DNA of 64,000 bases from Liolophura sinensis (taxonomy: Eukaryota; Mollusca; Polyplacophora; Chitonida; Chitonidae), in assembly GCF_032854445.1 (NCBI RefSeq), contig NC_088296.1, positions 10,888,706 through 10,952,705 of the forward strand, in the 5' to 3' direction. Of the stretch, positions 34,949 through 46,704 are shown in pieces. A program made the translations under genes and the position numbers. Numbering within the stretch: position 1 is the first letter of the stretch; each line of letters begins with the position of its first letter. The notes under the pieces were generated by a model, which was given only the letters and a program-made list of their open reading frames with translations, was not told the origin of the DNA and made no database searches.

Positions 34949-36194
34949 CGACAAGCGGAAGTCCTAGCGTCATTGTGGACATGTCGATTTGATTTACAGC
35001 ATATTTAATAATTCATATAGGGAATCTCCGCTCGGGTTAAGACCGTAAATCATACTATGGTCGAAAAGGCGGTCTTTCGTCGAGAGAGTTTCCTGACCAG
35101 ATCGATGTAATATTCCACTGTGTCAATGAAAATGTGCGAATTCCAAATGCCAAACACATTCAAAAAGGATTTAAAATGCTTCTTATCGAGCAGTATAAAA
35201 GCTCAGTCCCCAGAAATTTGAATTTGAATCCAGTTGCAGCCACATCTTCTGACATCAGATGATGTTCTTTTTATCCTAGCAGTCTAGACTATGTTCGCCC
35301 ATTACCATGAAGCAATATTATAAATTACATTGACGTTTGTGGCGCTATATATCTTATTATACTGAGTGTCTAATGATATCACAACAGCTAAAAACAATTA
35401 TTTAAAAATCTTTATTAAAACAATTAAATCATTTGAATTTCTTTATAGCCTGTACTGTTTCAAACACGTTTATAACGTGAATTTATGCACGATATGTGTT
35501 TCAAGCCTTTCAAAAAAGCAGGGAAAGTGATAGTAAGACTTCGCTCTCTATATAGAAGATAAGGCTAAAATATACTTACACGTTTGACGCCTATGAGGAA
35601 AAAAGCCGGGTGGAAGAGAAATGAGTCAGGCCTGTTATGTGATAGTGTACTGTGTTATCTCGTTCCTTAGATAAATCATTGACTGAAAACCACCTTGTGG
35701 GTTGGAGATCCCAGTGTTATATGATTAAATTATTTACTCACGTATGTGGTTTGGCTTACATCATTCAACATTCTAATATATCGCAGACCGCCATGTATAT
35801 AGACACTGCACTTTTCAAATGTCACGGGTAGTATATTGTGAATATGTGTGTATGAATACACTTACTAGTTGCTTTGTACAAACGTATACTTGCCATGGAC
35901 TAACATATTGGTATTTACGAATATGCACAACTGCAAATAATACAGGGCCGTTATGCATTGCAAAACCACACATTCCAGTAAATATACAGAGTGGGTTTTG
36001 CTCCCCCCACCTTTATTATATTACTTTCATATAGGTGATGTTTTATTACGTCATACTCTTTTAATAGTATACGCCATAGACTTATTGTACTTCTGTAGGA
36101 TTCCGGTCATTCTTAATGGTGGAGCAAAGTGTATTCCCCAGGGGTGAACAACGAAATCAGTGTCACATTGTTTTTTTGTTTTTTTAGTGTAATT
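34949..36194. other. No supported gene
   Basis: AT-rich sequence, no recognised repeat. A minus-strand pyrimidine tract and AG near 35595 are followed within 11 bases by a GTAAGT donor-like site, so no exon is called. Confidence 0.4.
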
Positions 36195-36400
36195 GTATGT
36201 TAAACACAGCATTTTGAGTAATTCTAGACCTATGGCGTCTACTAAATTGCAATTAACATAACTTCAGTCTTTTTTTTATATAATTCTGCTTAAGCCATAG
36301 TTCTAGAGGGCGTGCAATTTGCTACTTCTTATGCCTTTACATCAACAGTTAGAATAAAACCCTGACTGAGGTAAACTGAAAAGAGACCGGTTTCACCGGT
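36195..36400 (-). repeat. Dispersed repeat D, copy 2
   Basis: On the minus strand it reads CCGGTGAAACCGGTCTC, TTTACCTCAGTCAGGGTTTT, ATTCTAACTG, CTAGAACTATGGCTTAAGC and TCTAGAATTACTCAAAATGC, matching copy 1. Its outer end directly abuts the 48-bp array. Confidence 0.75.
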
Positions 36401-36416
36401 TACGTGCGATCATTAG

Positions 36417-36760
36417 TCAGCTGTCACACTGTCGTCGCTTCTCTGGTTTTACCCTCTATGCTGTACATCTGTCACACTGTCGTCCCTGCTTTAGTTTTAC
36501 TTTCTATGCTGTACGTCTGTCACACTGTCGTCGCTGCTCTGGTTTTACTCTCTATGTTGTACTCCTGTCACACTGTCGTCGCTGCTCTGGTTTTACTCTC
36601 TATGCTGCACGTCTGTCACACTGTCGTCGCTGCTCTGGTTTTACTCTCTATGCTGTACGTCTGTCACACTGTCGTCGCTGCTCTGGTTTTACTCTCTATG
36701 CTGTACGTCTGTCACACTGTCGTCGCTGCTCTGGTTTTACTCTCTATGCTGTACGTCTTT
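36417..36760. repeat. 48-bp minisatellite, about 7 units
   Basis: Units of 48 bp: CTGTCACACTGTCGTCGCTG, CTCTGGTTTTACTCTC, TATGCTGTACGT. The middle copies are almost identical and the first two diverged. The 129-codon plus frame across it (repeated CHTVVAALVLLSMLYV) is a consequence of the unit length. The sixteen-residue hydrophobic repeat has no splice or start support. Confidence 0.93.
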
Positions 36761-37408
36761 AATTATATTACTGACGAACTTTTTCACGTGTGACAAGCAT
36801 ATTGGTCATATTGGTAGAAAATAAAAACAGAGCTGTGGAACTGGCAAATGGCTACATATGTATTACCGATCACATACCATCTAAGACTAACAGCTCTAGA
36901 AGGAAAAATCCACACCAGTGTATTCAAAATCTCCATTGATTAATTTAAGCTAAATGATCATGGCCTTTTTTTTTTAAAAAAAAAATCATCTTTGGTGAAG
37001 TCGCGTGTATACGATAGACTATGTGGTTGATAAAAATGTTACTACGCTACGGATGACAAATTACAGATGTGACCCTAAGCCATAATCATCCTTTCATTCG
37101 ATAAAAGCGTTGCACACATCACGTGTGACTTTATGTTTTCTGGAACTCTTTGTTTCATGGTATGCGTCCTGCTGCCATGTCAAGATAACACAAAAATGAC
37201 ACCATGGTAACATTTCTCTCTCTGTTTCTTTTAAGAGGAATGTAAACGACTTACGAAAGGAATCCAATTCTCTTTGCCTTTGATTCTGCGAGAAGGCAGA
37301 CTTCATTGACAAACTGTAAATTCAGTTCCTCAACCAGCAGACTGTTTCTAACTTGAGCAATATTCTGGTAAGCAGTCGTTTTGGTCGTGTTACGTTTAAT
37401 CAAAGGTT
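36761..37408. other. No supported gene
   Basis: CTGGCAAATGGCTACAT near 36841 repeats a 17-base piece of repeat D copy 1. A minus-strand frame near 37312-37258 ends at a GTAAGT donor-like site but is very short. Confidence 0.35.
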
Positions 37409-37478
37409 ATCGTCGCCATATATGACACAAAAAAGTACAACGTTAAACTCCAAGCACTCGCTCACTCACTCACTCACA
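37409..37478 (+). mobile_element. SINE family B, 3' end fragment
   Basis: TATCGTCGCCATATATGACA, then AAAAGTACAACGTTAAACTC, then CAAGCACTCGCTCACTCAC: only the family B 3' end and tail. Confidence 0.75.
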
Positions 37479-37975
37479 ACATTACCAGCGCAACCTCTGC
37501 GTCCTTACACCTATCGTTCAGTTTCGCTTACCCCTCAAAGAACATTATTACAACCACTCATCTTTAAAACTCACTTTAAAAAAAAAACTTGACATCCGGT
37601 ATGCATTCACTCTATGCAGTAAATAACATAGAAATTTTGAAATTAAGTTTTCATGAAATGGGCTAATTAAGAGTGTGATACTTCACTAAAGTTATGTTTC
37701 AGGGGGTTTGGCTATTTTAACCAATATTTGTTTACGCAGTTGTTTATCTTCACATTTATGTTATGTCTTTCTTTCATTATTTCAATGTGAGGTTACGACA
37801 TTTACAGGCATATTTCACTGGTAAGAGTCTGGTCAGTTTGGTGAGAGAACAAATCAACAAATTTTTCAAGAATACAGGAAACTGTTACATTTGCTGATGT
37901 TAATACAACGTGGAGAGCAAAACCAGATCGAGAACGTGATGTTGGGGATTTGGGCACTGCTAATTGGGTTAATAC

Positions 37976-38165
37976 GACCTCTTGTCTGTTTACCTCAACT
38001 GTTCACCTAAATGATTAAACAGTAGCAAATTAAACGCCCCCCTGGCAACATGGCCTAAATAGAATTAGGCTGAAATGCACGGATGTTACTTGTAATTTGT
38101 TAAAACATCATTGCTCCAGAATTACTCAGAATACTGTGTCGTTATCACATTTAGTGAACTATAAC
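37976..38165 (+). repeat. Dispersed repeat D, copy 3 (left of an inverted pair)
   Basis: GTTTACCTCAACTGTTCACC, AAATGATTAAACAGTAGCAA, ATGGCCTAAATAGAATTAGG and CTCCAGAATTACTCAGAATA follow the family D order. Copy 4 lies in inverted orientation about 430 bp away. Confidence 0.7.
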
Positions 38166-38431
38166 ACGAGAACAATGCATATGGAAGACATAGAACAATG
38201 CTCTTGACCTCGTACTCTCCATCTAAAACATTGCTAGATTCAATGCCACTGGCACAATGAATCTGAATAATTCATTTTGCTCATGCTTTATGTGCCGCAC
38301 GGTTTCACGGGACCGGGAGATGGAAATGGGTCCATGTTGTCAGGAGCCAGACACACTTTTCATAGTTACAAAGTGACCCCTAAATACCTATCACGAAAGC
38401 GTTCAGTTCCTCAAGTTTTCCCCGCAGTCCA

Positions 38432-38460
38432 GGGAGGGGTGGGGGTGGGGGGTGGGGGGA
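38432..38460 (+). repeat. G-rich tract with quadruplex potential
   Basis: AGGGAGGGGTGGGGGTGGGG and following GGTGGGGGG give at least five G-runs of three or more separated by 1-2 bases. Confidence 0.6.
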
Positions 38461-38589
38461 TGCGTCATTCTTGCCCATCTCCTACAGTAATATAAAGGAC
38501 TATTTTCAGGGTCACGCGTTTAGCCCTGTAAGATTTCCTACACCCTGACCTGGTCCCTTTGCATCGTTCTAATGTTATTGTATATAATT

Positions 38590-38786
38590 AAATGTGATGA
38601 CAAGACAGAATTTTAAGTAATTCTAGACAGTGACTTTTAATCAATTAGAAACTACATCACTGCATTTCTTATACATAATTCTGCCGAAGCCAAGATCCTA
38701 GGGGCATGAAATTTGTTACTATTTAAGCATTTGCTAGAATAGTAGTAAGGAATAAAATCTTAACTGAGGTAAACTGACATGACAGC
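38590..38786 (-). repeat. Dispersed repeat D, copy 4 (right of an inverted pair)
   Basis: On the minus strand it reads GTCAGTTTACCTCAGTTAAG, ATTTTATTCC, AAATGCTTAAATAGTAAC, CTTGGCTTCGGCAGAATTA and TCTAGAATTACTTAAAATTC. Inverted relative to copy 3, so the pair could fold back. Confidence 0.7.
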
Positions 38787-40005
38787 GTATATTATTTTCA
38801 AGGAATATGAATATGAATGTCCACTGTTGTTGACACCACTCACACTCTTACTGTATATATGTTGTCTTGTATCTCTGTATGTTCATATGGTTTGATAACG
38901 ATGTAAGAACCTACATCGAAACGTCACCAACACAATAAATCCAGGAATTGTTATCCATAAGTAATGCCTCTGTCAATCTATACCATCCCAATTCCTAAAT
39001 GCCTCTGAAAGAAGCCAAATCATACTTTACCTTGACCTCTGTTGTTTGTCTGACAAATTGCAGCTGTAAAGTGTCCCATAGCACTAAAATCACCAATATG
39101 TCAGACCTACCTCCAATGATATCGTAATTATCTGGGTAAAATGTCCAGTATCATATTATATTTAGGGTTTTGAGGCATTATTTCCAGTTAATAATCTTGT
39201 CCACTGGGATGGGTAAGTAGAGGCTCCATCATTATTGTAACTTAATACTACTGCGCACTCACATCGCATTTATCATTTGGTTGACCCCATGCTGACATTA
39301 AGGTCACTAGTTTCAGTGTGGTAACAATGCCCTTATAGGGTCGGAAGAGTCCTATATTTTTTTGACATAAATTGTAATTTTTGTGTTTGGAAAAACAGCT
39401 TTTGTCCCTGTGGAGTTTCTTTGGACCTGTGCACCTGACAAAAAGTTCATTTTGTACATTTCTTCAGATCCTGATATAAAGCCATATCGGTAGCCGTGTT
39501 ATAATTATTGCAAAAATTTAGTCAAAATTTTGTGAGTATTTTGCAAAAAAAGAGCAATGCAATAACTAAATAAATATCAAGCTATATGAGTTCGTGGATG
39601 GTTTCATACTGGAGTGGCCGGGTTTCCCGCATTCACTCAATCGTATTGCCGCTCATTAAAGGAGCGTAAGGTACATAAATAAATAAATAATAAACAAACA
39701 AATAAATAATATAGCTGGAAAAAAATCAAAATGCCCGCAGTGACACATCTGACGTAAGAATGTAACTGACCTCTTTACCTCAGACATGTGACACCAATAT
39801 TTTCACCCAGAGACGGAACGCAAGTGTTACATCGCTCACTTTGTTCCAGTTCTTTATCCATATTTTAACTATGGTGTTAAAACTAAGCAATCCAAAGTTA
39901 GTTTGTCTGTTGCATTTTCCATCATGTAAAGTATTCCTGTTTTCTCTACCACGAGCTTCTTACAAAGTTAGATAATGGGATTTCAAAAATATGTTTGATT
40001 TATTA
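38787..40005. other. No gene; possible transposon end and decayed SINE tail
   Basis: CGATGTAAGAACCTACATCG at 38900-38919 is an imperfect hairpin followed by AAACGTC. An AATAAATAAATAATAAAC tail lies near 39680-39710 after GGCCGGGTTTCCCGC-type sequence, possibly a decayed SINE. Confidence 0.35.
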
Positions 40006-40152
40006 TATTTATTTATTTGAATTGTGTTTTACGCCGTACTCAAGAATATTTCACTTATACGACGGCGGCCAGCATTATGATGGGAGGAAAAGGGCAGAGT
40101 CTGGTAGAAATCCACGACCATCCGAAGGCTGCTGCCAGACCTTCCCTAAATG
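40006..40152 (-). mobile_element. Core-SINE family A, 5'-truncated
   Basis: Minus orientation: TATTTATTTGAATTGTG, TTTTACGCCGTACTCAAG, GACGGCGGCCAGCATTATGA, ACGACCATCCGAAGGCTGCT. The head is missing and no target duplication is clear. Confidence 0.87.
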
Positions 40153-41187
40153 CAGTCCATGAGCATTATACATGTACTTTCCTATAAGTTTTTTTAAAGT
40201 GAAATTATAAATTAATTTGGTTAAACCCTCAAAAAAACGTATATATAATCATATTTCACAAGTGGATACATATATTGTGGATAAAAATACTGTGACAAAT
40301 TGCTGTAATTGAGAAAGTACAGAAATACGAAGCAGAAATGGGATTAAATTGGTTCCCAGCTGACCACATTCCGTCAAAAGGAAACACCCCAAGTAACCTA
40401 TACTTAGTCTTTTCAATAACGTGGTCTGCACACAAGACGGCGTCAAGTCGTATCGGCGCACACTGGTCTTCTAGATTCAGGAAACAAACCTGCTGTTCTT
40501 TTTGTTTGAGTTCGATTCTTTAGATAAGAGACCCGAACAGACAGATCTATTGAAGAAGTCACGTTTGATTGTCCAGAACGAGGAGAGTCAAGTGTTTGTT
40601 GTTGACTTTAAACAGTTCGTGTGAGGGTAGTAAGATAACACCTAGATTGTCTCGCGAATGCGGATACAGCCTTGTATCTTTCCAATGGCTCTTTTGCTTT
40701 GCAGGATGGCAGGTCTACAGGTTTTCGTAGTGTACCGCACAGCGTGAATTTTAAACTTTTTTGATATAGTTCTGAATAAAGGGAGGTTAAGAGTGAGAGT
40801 GCATGCTTTTCACCCAATTCCTTTCCAGCAGACCGAAACTTCACGGTTTTTCTTTCCTGTATGTCCTCTTAGAACGGACGCCAAACTATATGGATCATCA
40901 TGTCATTTTACAATCCTTATACTGCCACGATGTAAAATTGTCGTTGCATTCTTTCTTTAGCTGTTCAGAGTGCACAAGCGAAAGTACTGATGTGGTGACT
41001 CTCCAAATCAATATAAACATCTTCAAGTTTTATAGATTAATATCTTTTGACACAAGTTTTCATACTATCGTCTATTGAAATCGATTGTCACTGCCGCCAA
41101 ATGTATATCCACCATTGTTGTGTTGCAGTGTGTTTATTAATGACAGGGAACATGCTGGCGGTATTAAGCCGGCATGTGGTTAATCAG
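40153..41187. other. No firmly supported gene
   Basis: A minus-strand frame (40608-40844) is protein-like (e.g. ELYQKSLKFTLCGTLRKPVD) but ends at only a weak donor (TCTAG|GTGTTA). On the plus strand CATTCTTTCTTTAG near 40962 is a fair acceptor before a short open frame (CSECTSESTDVV) with no good donor. Confidence 0.3.
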
Positions 41188-41329
41188 AGAGGAAACCTAC
41201 GATATCGCCTTACATCCAGAAGCCTACTTATATATGTGCGATCGAATTACTCTTGTGACTCTTCCCATGCCGGACAGTAAAAAGCAGATCATATATCAGC
41301 AGAAAAGCATTGATAATGTATCATGGATG
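41188..41329 (+). CDS. Candidate internal exon, unknown
   Basis: After TGGTTAATCAG a frame of 47 codons (begins EETYDIALHPEAYLYMCDR, ends YQQKSIDNVSWM) reaches TGGATG|GTAAGACC, a strong donor, leaving phase 0. Composition is globular and protein-like. The acceptor lacks a good pyrimidine tract, and a second plus frame is open over much of the interval (TGT-GTT-GCAG acceptor near 41129). I do not recognise the sequence. No partner exon is identified. Confidence 0.3.
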
Positions 41330-42394
41330 GTAAGACCCTTTAGGGCAATGACACATTAAATACCAGACTTAATGTTATGTGATACATCGCATAGAGGCCA
41401 TATTAACATGAGTTCTAGGCGTCTTACGGGAGCGGTCAATACTTGGGGGTTAATGGAGCATTTTAACAATCTCCAACCTAGATATCAATTTCATTGGAAC
41501 AGTCTGATGTGATCGGAGGCATCCAATCAAATAGATCAGCTCTCGTTGTCATTCCATAAAATTTTATAACGAGAGATGGGACTGTACAGGTATCGATTTC
41601 AACAGCATACTCCAACCGGACTTGTGTAACAGCAAATGCTCAAACCGATACGAGAGCCGGTTTAGTCTGCAGAGGCCTAGATGCCCATCTTTCCTGTCGA
41701 TAAATCGTCAGAATGGTCATAAATTGGTCTCAGTAGAAGTTTGATCGAAACTCGAAAACCCTTTTACATAGTGCACCCGTGGTGTACGAGAGATCTTACA
41801 GAACCAATGCCAAAAGATCAGACTTTCCTGAGCTTTACCGCTTCTGTAGTCAGTCTTTGGATTGGATTCTGTTTCATGCCGTGGAAAGTCATGATTTTAC
41901 GAAATGGGTAAGCCATGGCTTAAGATATGAATAGCCCCGGAGGTAGACAGAAAATTGACGCTGTATACAATCTCGACAGTGTCTTGTCAGAGACACAGAA
42001 AGAACATTACACAACCCGGATCAATGCCACAAAGGAGTATATTCCTTGAATTCTGCCATGGTCTGTAGAGATCAAACGATGAGCTGGTTTATGAGGCAAA
42101 CTAATCCTCACCAGGCCGACTTAGACATGGTATGAAAAGTCTAAGTAATGCCATACTACCAAATGACCATATTTCATATGTTATGGATGACCAGATGTCA
42201 GCTCAGACACTTTCATCGCAGCCTCCTATGCGTTTTTGTGCTTTACTGTGCATTCTTGAGTACTCTGAATAATCAGACATCATTCAGGTCACCGTTTCCT
42301 TTATTGTAATATTTTCTTCCCGCTTTTCTTTAGACCCCGCCTATATGATGGAGTAGAAACGGCAGTGTGATAGTTGGCTAATGTTCAAATACAG
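41330..42394. other. No feature recognised
   Basis: No array, SINE or exon-like frame seen. Confidence 0.4.
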
Positions 42395-42602
42395 CCTCTT
42401 GTCATTTTACCCCAGACATTTTTTTTAAATTCTGACTGTTTATATAAATGCTTAAATAGTACCAATATAGACACCCTCTAGCACTATGACTTCTGCAAAA
42501 CTGGGTAAAAACAACACAATGCTGTTAATTACAGCTTGTTAGACGTCACTGATCTAGAATTACTCAAAATGCTCTATTGTCATCACATTCAACATTAAAA
42601 CC
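42395..42602 (+). repeat. Dispersed repeat D, copy 5
   Basis: CTCTTGTCATTTTACC, AAATTCTGACTGTTTATATA, AATGCTTAAATAGTACC, CTAGAATTACTCAAAATGCT and TGTCATCACATTCAACATTA match the family D order. Confidence 0.65.
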
Positions 42603-42784
42603 ATTCATTCGCCTATCATGACCAGTATACAATATCCGTTTAGTACGATTATTATACTGGCGCCGGCTATAATTTGCAAATTGAATTATTTGAACTCAGA
42701 GAGTCATGTTATTTTTGTACACTAACGTCTACAGTTGCCTTCTGTAATAGTGTTTGTCACATCATGCATTGGACAGTGACTTAT

Positions 42785-43093
42785 CCCCATAGTTCAGTTG
42801 GTAGAGCGTCCGCTTCAGGAGATCCAGGGTCACGCCAAAGACCGTAAAAGACGAAGTTGTGATTTCTTCGCCTGACGTTCAGCATTAAGGGGATAGTATC
42901 AGTGTAATGGCTCTGGCGGGGCACCTTACTTACCTTTGGTAAGTCGTCTCAGTGAATCAACACTAGGTAAAAGAATGGCGGATATTCGTGTTGCAACAAG
43001 GAGGTACATTACATGCACTTTAAAGAGTCCATCGTCGTCATATGACTGAAAAATTGTTAGGTACGACGTTAAACCCCTAGTACTTGCTCACTC
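42785..43093 (+). mobile_element. tRNA-derived SINE family B
   Basis: Head CCCCATAGTTCAGTTGGTAG, then AGCGTCCGCTTC, with part of the anticodon-to-B-box region lost. The body is GCGTTCAGC-type sequence, then GGCGGGGCACCTTACTTACC. The 3' end is CGTCGTCATATGACTG, AAAAATTG and ACGACGTTAAACCCC, with a mutated short tail. Confidence 0.88.
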
Positions 43094-43521
43094 CTGAGAC
43101 ATTTTGTCGTAGGGATACCATTTATTACCTACTGGTATCGTTACTTTTGGATAATTCCAATCATCTCCGTTCCTTCGTTATATACACATGCTTTATCTCT
43201 CCATCTCTTCAACAAGTATACCGCTAACGTCGGGTGAGAACCCCGATCAACTCGCTCTCTACGTTAACCGCAATATTTTCTACTCCCGTACTCTCCTCGG
43301 CCAGAGCGATATGTCCCATTTGGTCAAGCCAATGGTCTGACATGTAAATAACAACAAAACACCAAATGTTAATTCGAGAACTCCACCCTCGTCACTGCAT
43401 TTCTCGCCTCCCCATGACGTTTTTATTGGGATGCCTCTTCTAAGCAAGCACACCAATCTTTTCACATTAATATCAAACTGCGGTCCCAGCGAGGCAACCA
43501 GTGGAAACCTACTTAAATTTC

Positions 43522-43528
43522 TATATAA
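43522..43528 (+). promoter_or_regulatory. TATA box candidate (TATATAA)
   Basis: TATATAA lies 46 bp before the ATG of the exon-like frame at 43568. Spacing evidence only. Confidence 0.25.
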
Positions 43529-43567
43529 CTGTCAGGGTTGAAGACTGTAGAACTCTTGGATTTAATC

Positions 43568-43806
43568 ATGCGAAGAATCACCTTCGGTTCAAACGCACAC
43601 GGTTTATGTTTGCTCGGAGGACGGCTGACAGCTTCTTTTCCTGCGCGGAGATTCCCTTTACCGGCGTACTGCTTTAACCCTGTTAAACGGATTATGGCGA
43701 TGTTCCAGCGAAGTGGACAAGAATGGAGAGGTCATTTCTTAAAAGCAATATCGGCCATGAACGACGCGGACTTCCAAAAGCGGATGGTTTTATTAAATAG
43801 CTGTTA
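43568..43806 (+). CDS. Candidate first coding exon, possible mitochondrial presequence
   Basis: Seventy-nine codons plus two bases from an ATG to GCTGTTA|GTAAGTTAAG, a consensus donor whose own bases supply the stop that ends the open frame, a pattern typical of real exons. The translation starts MRRITFGSNAHGLCLLGGRL and continues TASFPARRFPLPAYC. It is rich in Arg, Ser and Ala with no acidic residue in the first 50, as in matrix-targeting presequences. The remainder includes QEWRGHFLKAISAMNDADFQ. The frame is also open a short way upstream, so an internal exon entered at TGTCAG or CTGTAG is possible. No family recognised and no following exon found. Confidence 0.4.
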
Positions 43807-45100
43807 GTAAGTTAAGAACAAAGGCTTTTTTCTTCCCAAGCCGGGTGCTCGGAGCCTGTGTAAAGAAAGATGTGCGAAATTTTAACACCATTTGTATAGT
43901 AGATGGATCTGAAGCCTAGTTATATTTGCAGCTTTCTATCTTTGAGAAGTAAACTGAAAGAAAGATATTAGTGCAATAAACACATCGAAGGCGATATACA
44001 TACATTATAGAAAGTGTACCCCTACAAGTGCCAAAAAAAAAAAAAAGACTACCTTTACAAATTGACATCTCGCCAAGCGCTTTGGGATGTGTGACATTTT
44101 GTTTTTTTGTACGTGTCGAGATATTTGAAACACAAACAATGCAGTCGAGCAATGAAGTTAAAGTGGAGGATGTACGGGAGTCCAGTCCCACTCTCAGTAT
44201 CCGGAAGAAATTGCACTGTTGAACTGATGATGTTTTTTTCTACATCAGATGGGCATAACATTGTCCTTGATACTTCATACATTCGTCGAAAAGCAATGTA
44301 AACAAATTACGGGTAAGAAGAAAAAAATAGGAGAGAAGAAAGAAAGAAAAATGAAGAAGAAAAAGGAAGAAAGAGAGCACGTGAGGTGGTAGAAAGACAT
44401 TGATTTAGACGTACATGTATACATGCTCTTTAATACAGAGGACTTATAATTGGTTATGTAGAGCCCTTATTTTAAAATGGGACACCGCTTTAAGTCAAAG
44501 ACTCCCCCCCTCCCCCCGGCTCCTATCTTCACCCTCTTTTCCCATGCCTCATCTTTCTATCACCGTTCCTTTCACAACATCCTGTTTGTAGGATGATCGA
44601 TGATGGCCTCTTTAATGATCAGATAGCCATTTCTTTCCGGGCATTTATGTGAAGGATATCATTAAGGTACCTTTAATAATGCAAACACCGTCAATATGCT
44701 GAATCTTGTCGTATTTTGAGCACACGACGGTGGAGTACTGCGGGATAATACCGTCTGCAGCAGAGATTACTCAGCTCTATATAGGTCATTCGACTTGGTG
44801 ACTTTATGTGGGTAATGTAAGTGGGTCACCCTGAGGGTAGACGAATCTGTCGAGCTGCTAGGCCTCCTTTGAACCAGGTGTTTGCAATATTTTTGTAACT
44901 CCTGCATAATTGCTTACCAGGAAGTAATTAAAGAGCTCTCTAATACACAGCCTTTTTTTATAAAGGGGCCTTACTCTCCCCGAAGGTGTTCATTAATGCA
45001 GTTATGTAGCCGAATTAACACTGCTGCGCCAGTTACACCATTATCAGTTAATTTGTTTAGTACATCAATTCGATTTCGTAGGAAAAGAAGTGGGAATATG
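43807..45100. other. No supported gene; purine-rich tract
   Basis: 44315-44383 is almost all purines (AAGAAGAAAAAAATAGGAGA and similar), with triplex potential. Opposing frames at 44028-44301 lack gene signals. A C-rich tract lies near 44504-44517. Confidence 0.45.
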
Positions 45101-45362
45101 GTCACTGAATTGCTCTGTCATACAGTCACTATATCACTCAGTCATTTAGTTATAGAAATACTCGACCACACTGTTACAGCATTACTCTGTCATAGTAACA
45201 TAATTACTCTGTCATGTAGTAACAGAATTACTCTGTCATATAGTAACATAATTACTCTGCCATAGTAACATAATTACTCTGTCATGTAGTAACAGAATTA
45301 CTCTGTCATATAGTAACATAATTACTCTGCCATATAGTAACATAATTACTTAGTCATACAGA
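45101..45362. repeat. 23-24-bp tandem repeat, about 10 units
   Basis: Units of the form ACTCTGTCATATAGTAACAT plus AATT, most regular at 45195-45345, with earlier decayed copies. Confidence 0.85.
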
Positions 45363-46425
45363 TATCAAAAGGTTCCTATTCAAATACAGCTTAGGCAAAG
45401 TCTCTCTCCATCTCCCCTTTAGGCACAGTTTGCTCGCGGCGTGGATAAATCTTTATTCCTGGCTAGATAGTTACATAACGAGAAATTAATAGTTGTCAAA
45501 GTGTCTGCCAAGTACCTTCAATTAAGATCGTGTTACTCAGCCCAGGCAGAGCTTTGGAAGTCACGGGTAGTAGGTGGCAGTAAAACCCACTTTGACGGTA
45601 ACTTAAAACAACTCTATCTTTTCGCACGGATGGCTTTCTGAATCTAAAGATGTGTGCCAAGCACGCTCTATATCTGATTCTTCGTTAAGCCCACACCCAC
45701 AAGTGCTGGTCAGTAATATTTACACGTGACTCTAATCTAGATAGTCAAATGCGCAATAGTTCCTGACATGCACGTTGAGACGATACACATTTCATGGAAG
45801 TGGAAGTCTTAATCCGATTAATGGGATTAACTAAATCAGTCTTGTCCATTTCTTTTCAGTTTTAATCACTGTCCTGTCATTTGATAATAAGAGGCTTTGT
45901 CTGCCGTGTGATTGTGTGCCATTTGACACGCTATAAACCTGTCTGAAACGAAAAATATTTCTCTGACCATCAAACGAAATTTGTGCATGATTTTGTTTAA
46001 GAGCAAGCACAACAGCATTCCAGTATCTCCTATCGCCAATTTGAATTGTACTTAAAATGATTTACAATCGTATGGTTCTAATCTTTATCTGGAAGTCTTT
46101 AAGTGACTAACAGACGTAATCAGCCTGTAGTGCAATCTGTAATCTCATCGTTCATACCAACCAAGAGTGAGGTAAGATGTTGTCCTATGAAACTAATTAA
46201 GCAAGTAATCAGGACCATCATTGTACAAACAGAATGGCAACGAAGGCTTGACTCAACTGACCAATCCATGAGTCAGTGAGTGAAGGCACCATTTTACCAA
46301 CGGGCCCCATTAGATCACCAGACCCACAAATCTAGCTCAAGATACTTCGTTAACCAGCCATTTACCAGGAAACGCATGGAAACCATTAACCATTCTCCAA
46401 GAAGTAATAATGCACCCATACATTA
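45363..46425. other. No feature recognised
   Basis: No gene or repeat family recognised. Confidence 0.4.
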
Positions 46426-46696
46426 TTTATTTTGTTAGATTTATTTGATTTGGAGTTTTAAGCTGTACTAAAGAATATTTCACATATACCACGTGGATCA
46501 GCTCTACCGTGCGTGGAAATTGGACAGATGTCGGGGAAAACCCACGACCATCCGCAGGCTGATGACTGACCTTCCCTACGTACGACCGGAAAGGGGGAAG
46601 GGGGTGTCGGCAACATCACTAGACTTGAAACCATGGCGGTCGTATTGTCGTGATGCTAATCATTGCATAGCACGCCAGCCGCTAAGCCTCCAGCAG
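46426..46696 (-). mobile_element. Core-SINE family A, near full length, diverged, 8-bp target duplication
   Basis: Minus orientation with recognisable tail, core (AGCTGTACTAAAGAATATTT, CCCACGACCATCCGCAGG) and head remnant (GCTAAGCCTCCAGCAG). ATACATTA at 46418-46425 and 46697-46704 flanks it. Point changes and a GGGGGAAGGGGG insertion suggest age. Confidence 0.82.
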
Positions 46697-46704
46697 ATAC
46701 ATTA

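Noticed and set aside
36404-36793. 129-codon frame with a hydrophobic 16-residue repeat, resembling a repetitive membrane protein
   Set aside because: It is the direct translation of a 48-bp minisatellite; openness follows from the unit length and there is no gene context.
42785-42860. Possible functional tRNA gene
   Set aside because: The tRNA-like part is incomplete between anticodon and B-box and continues into the SINE family B body.
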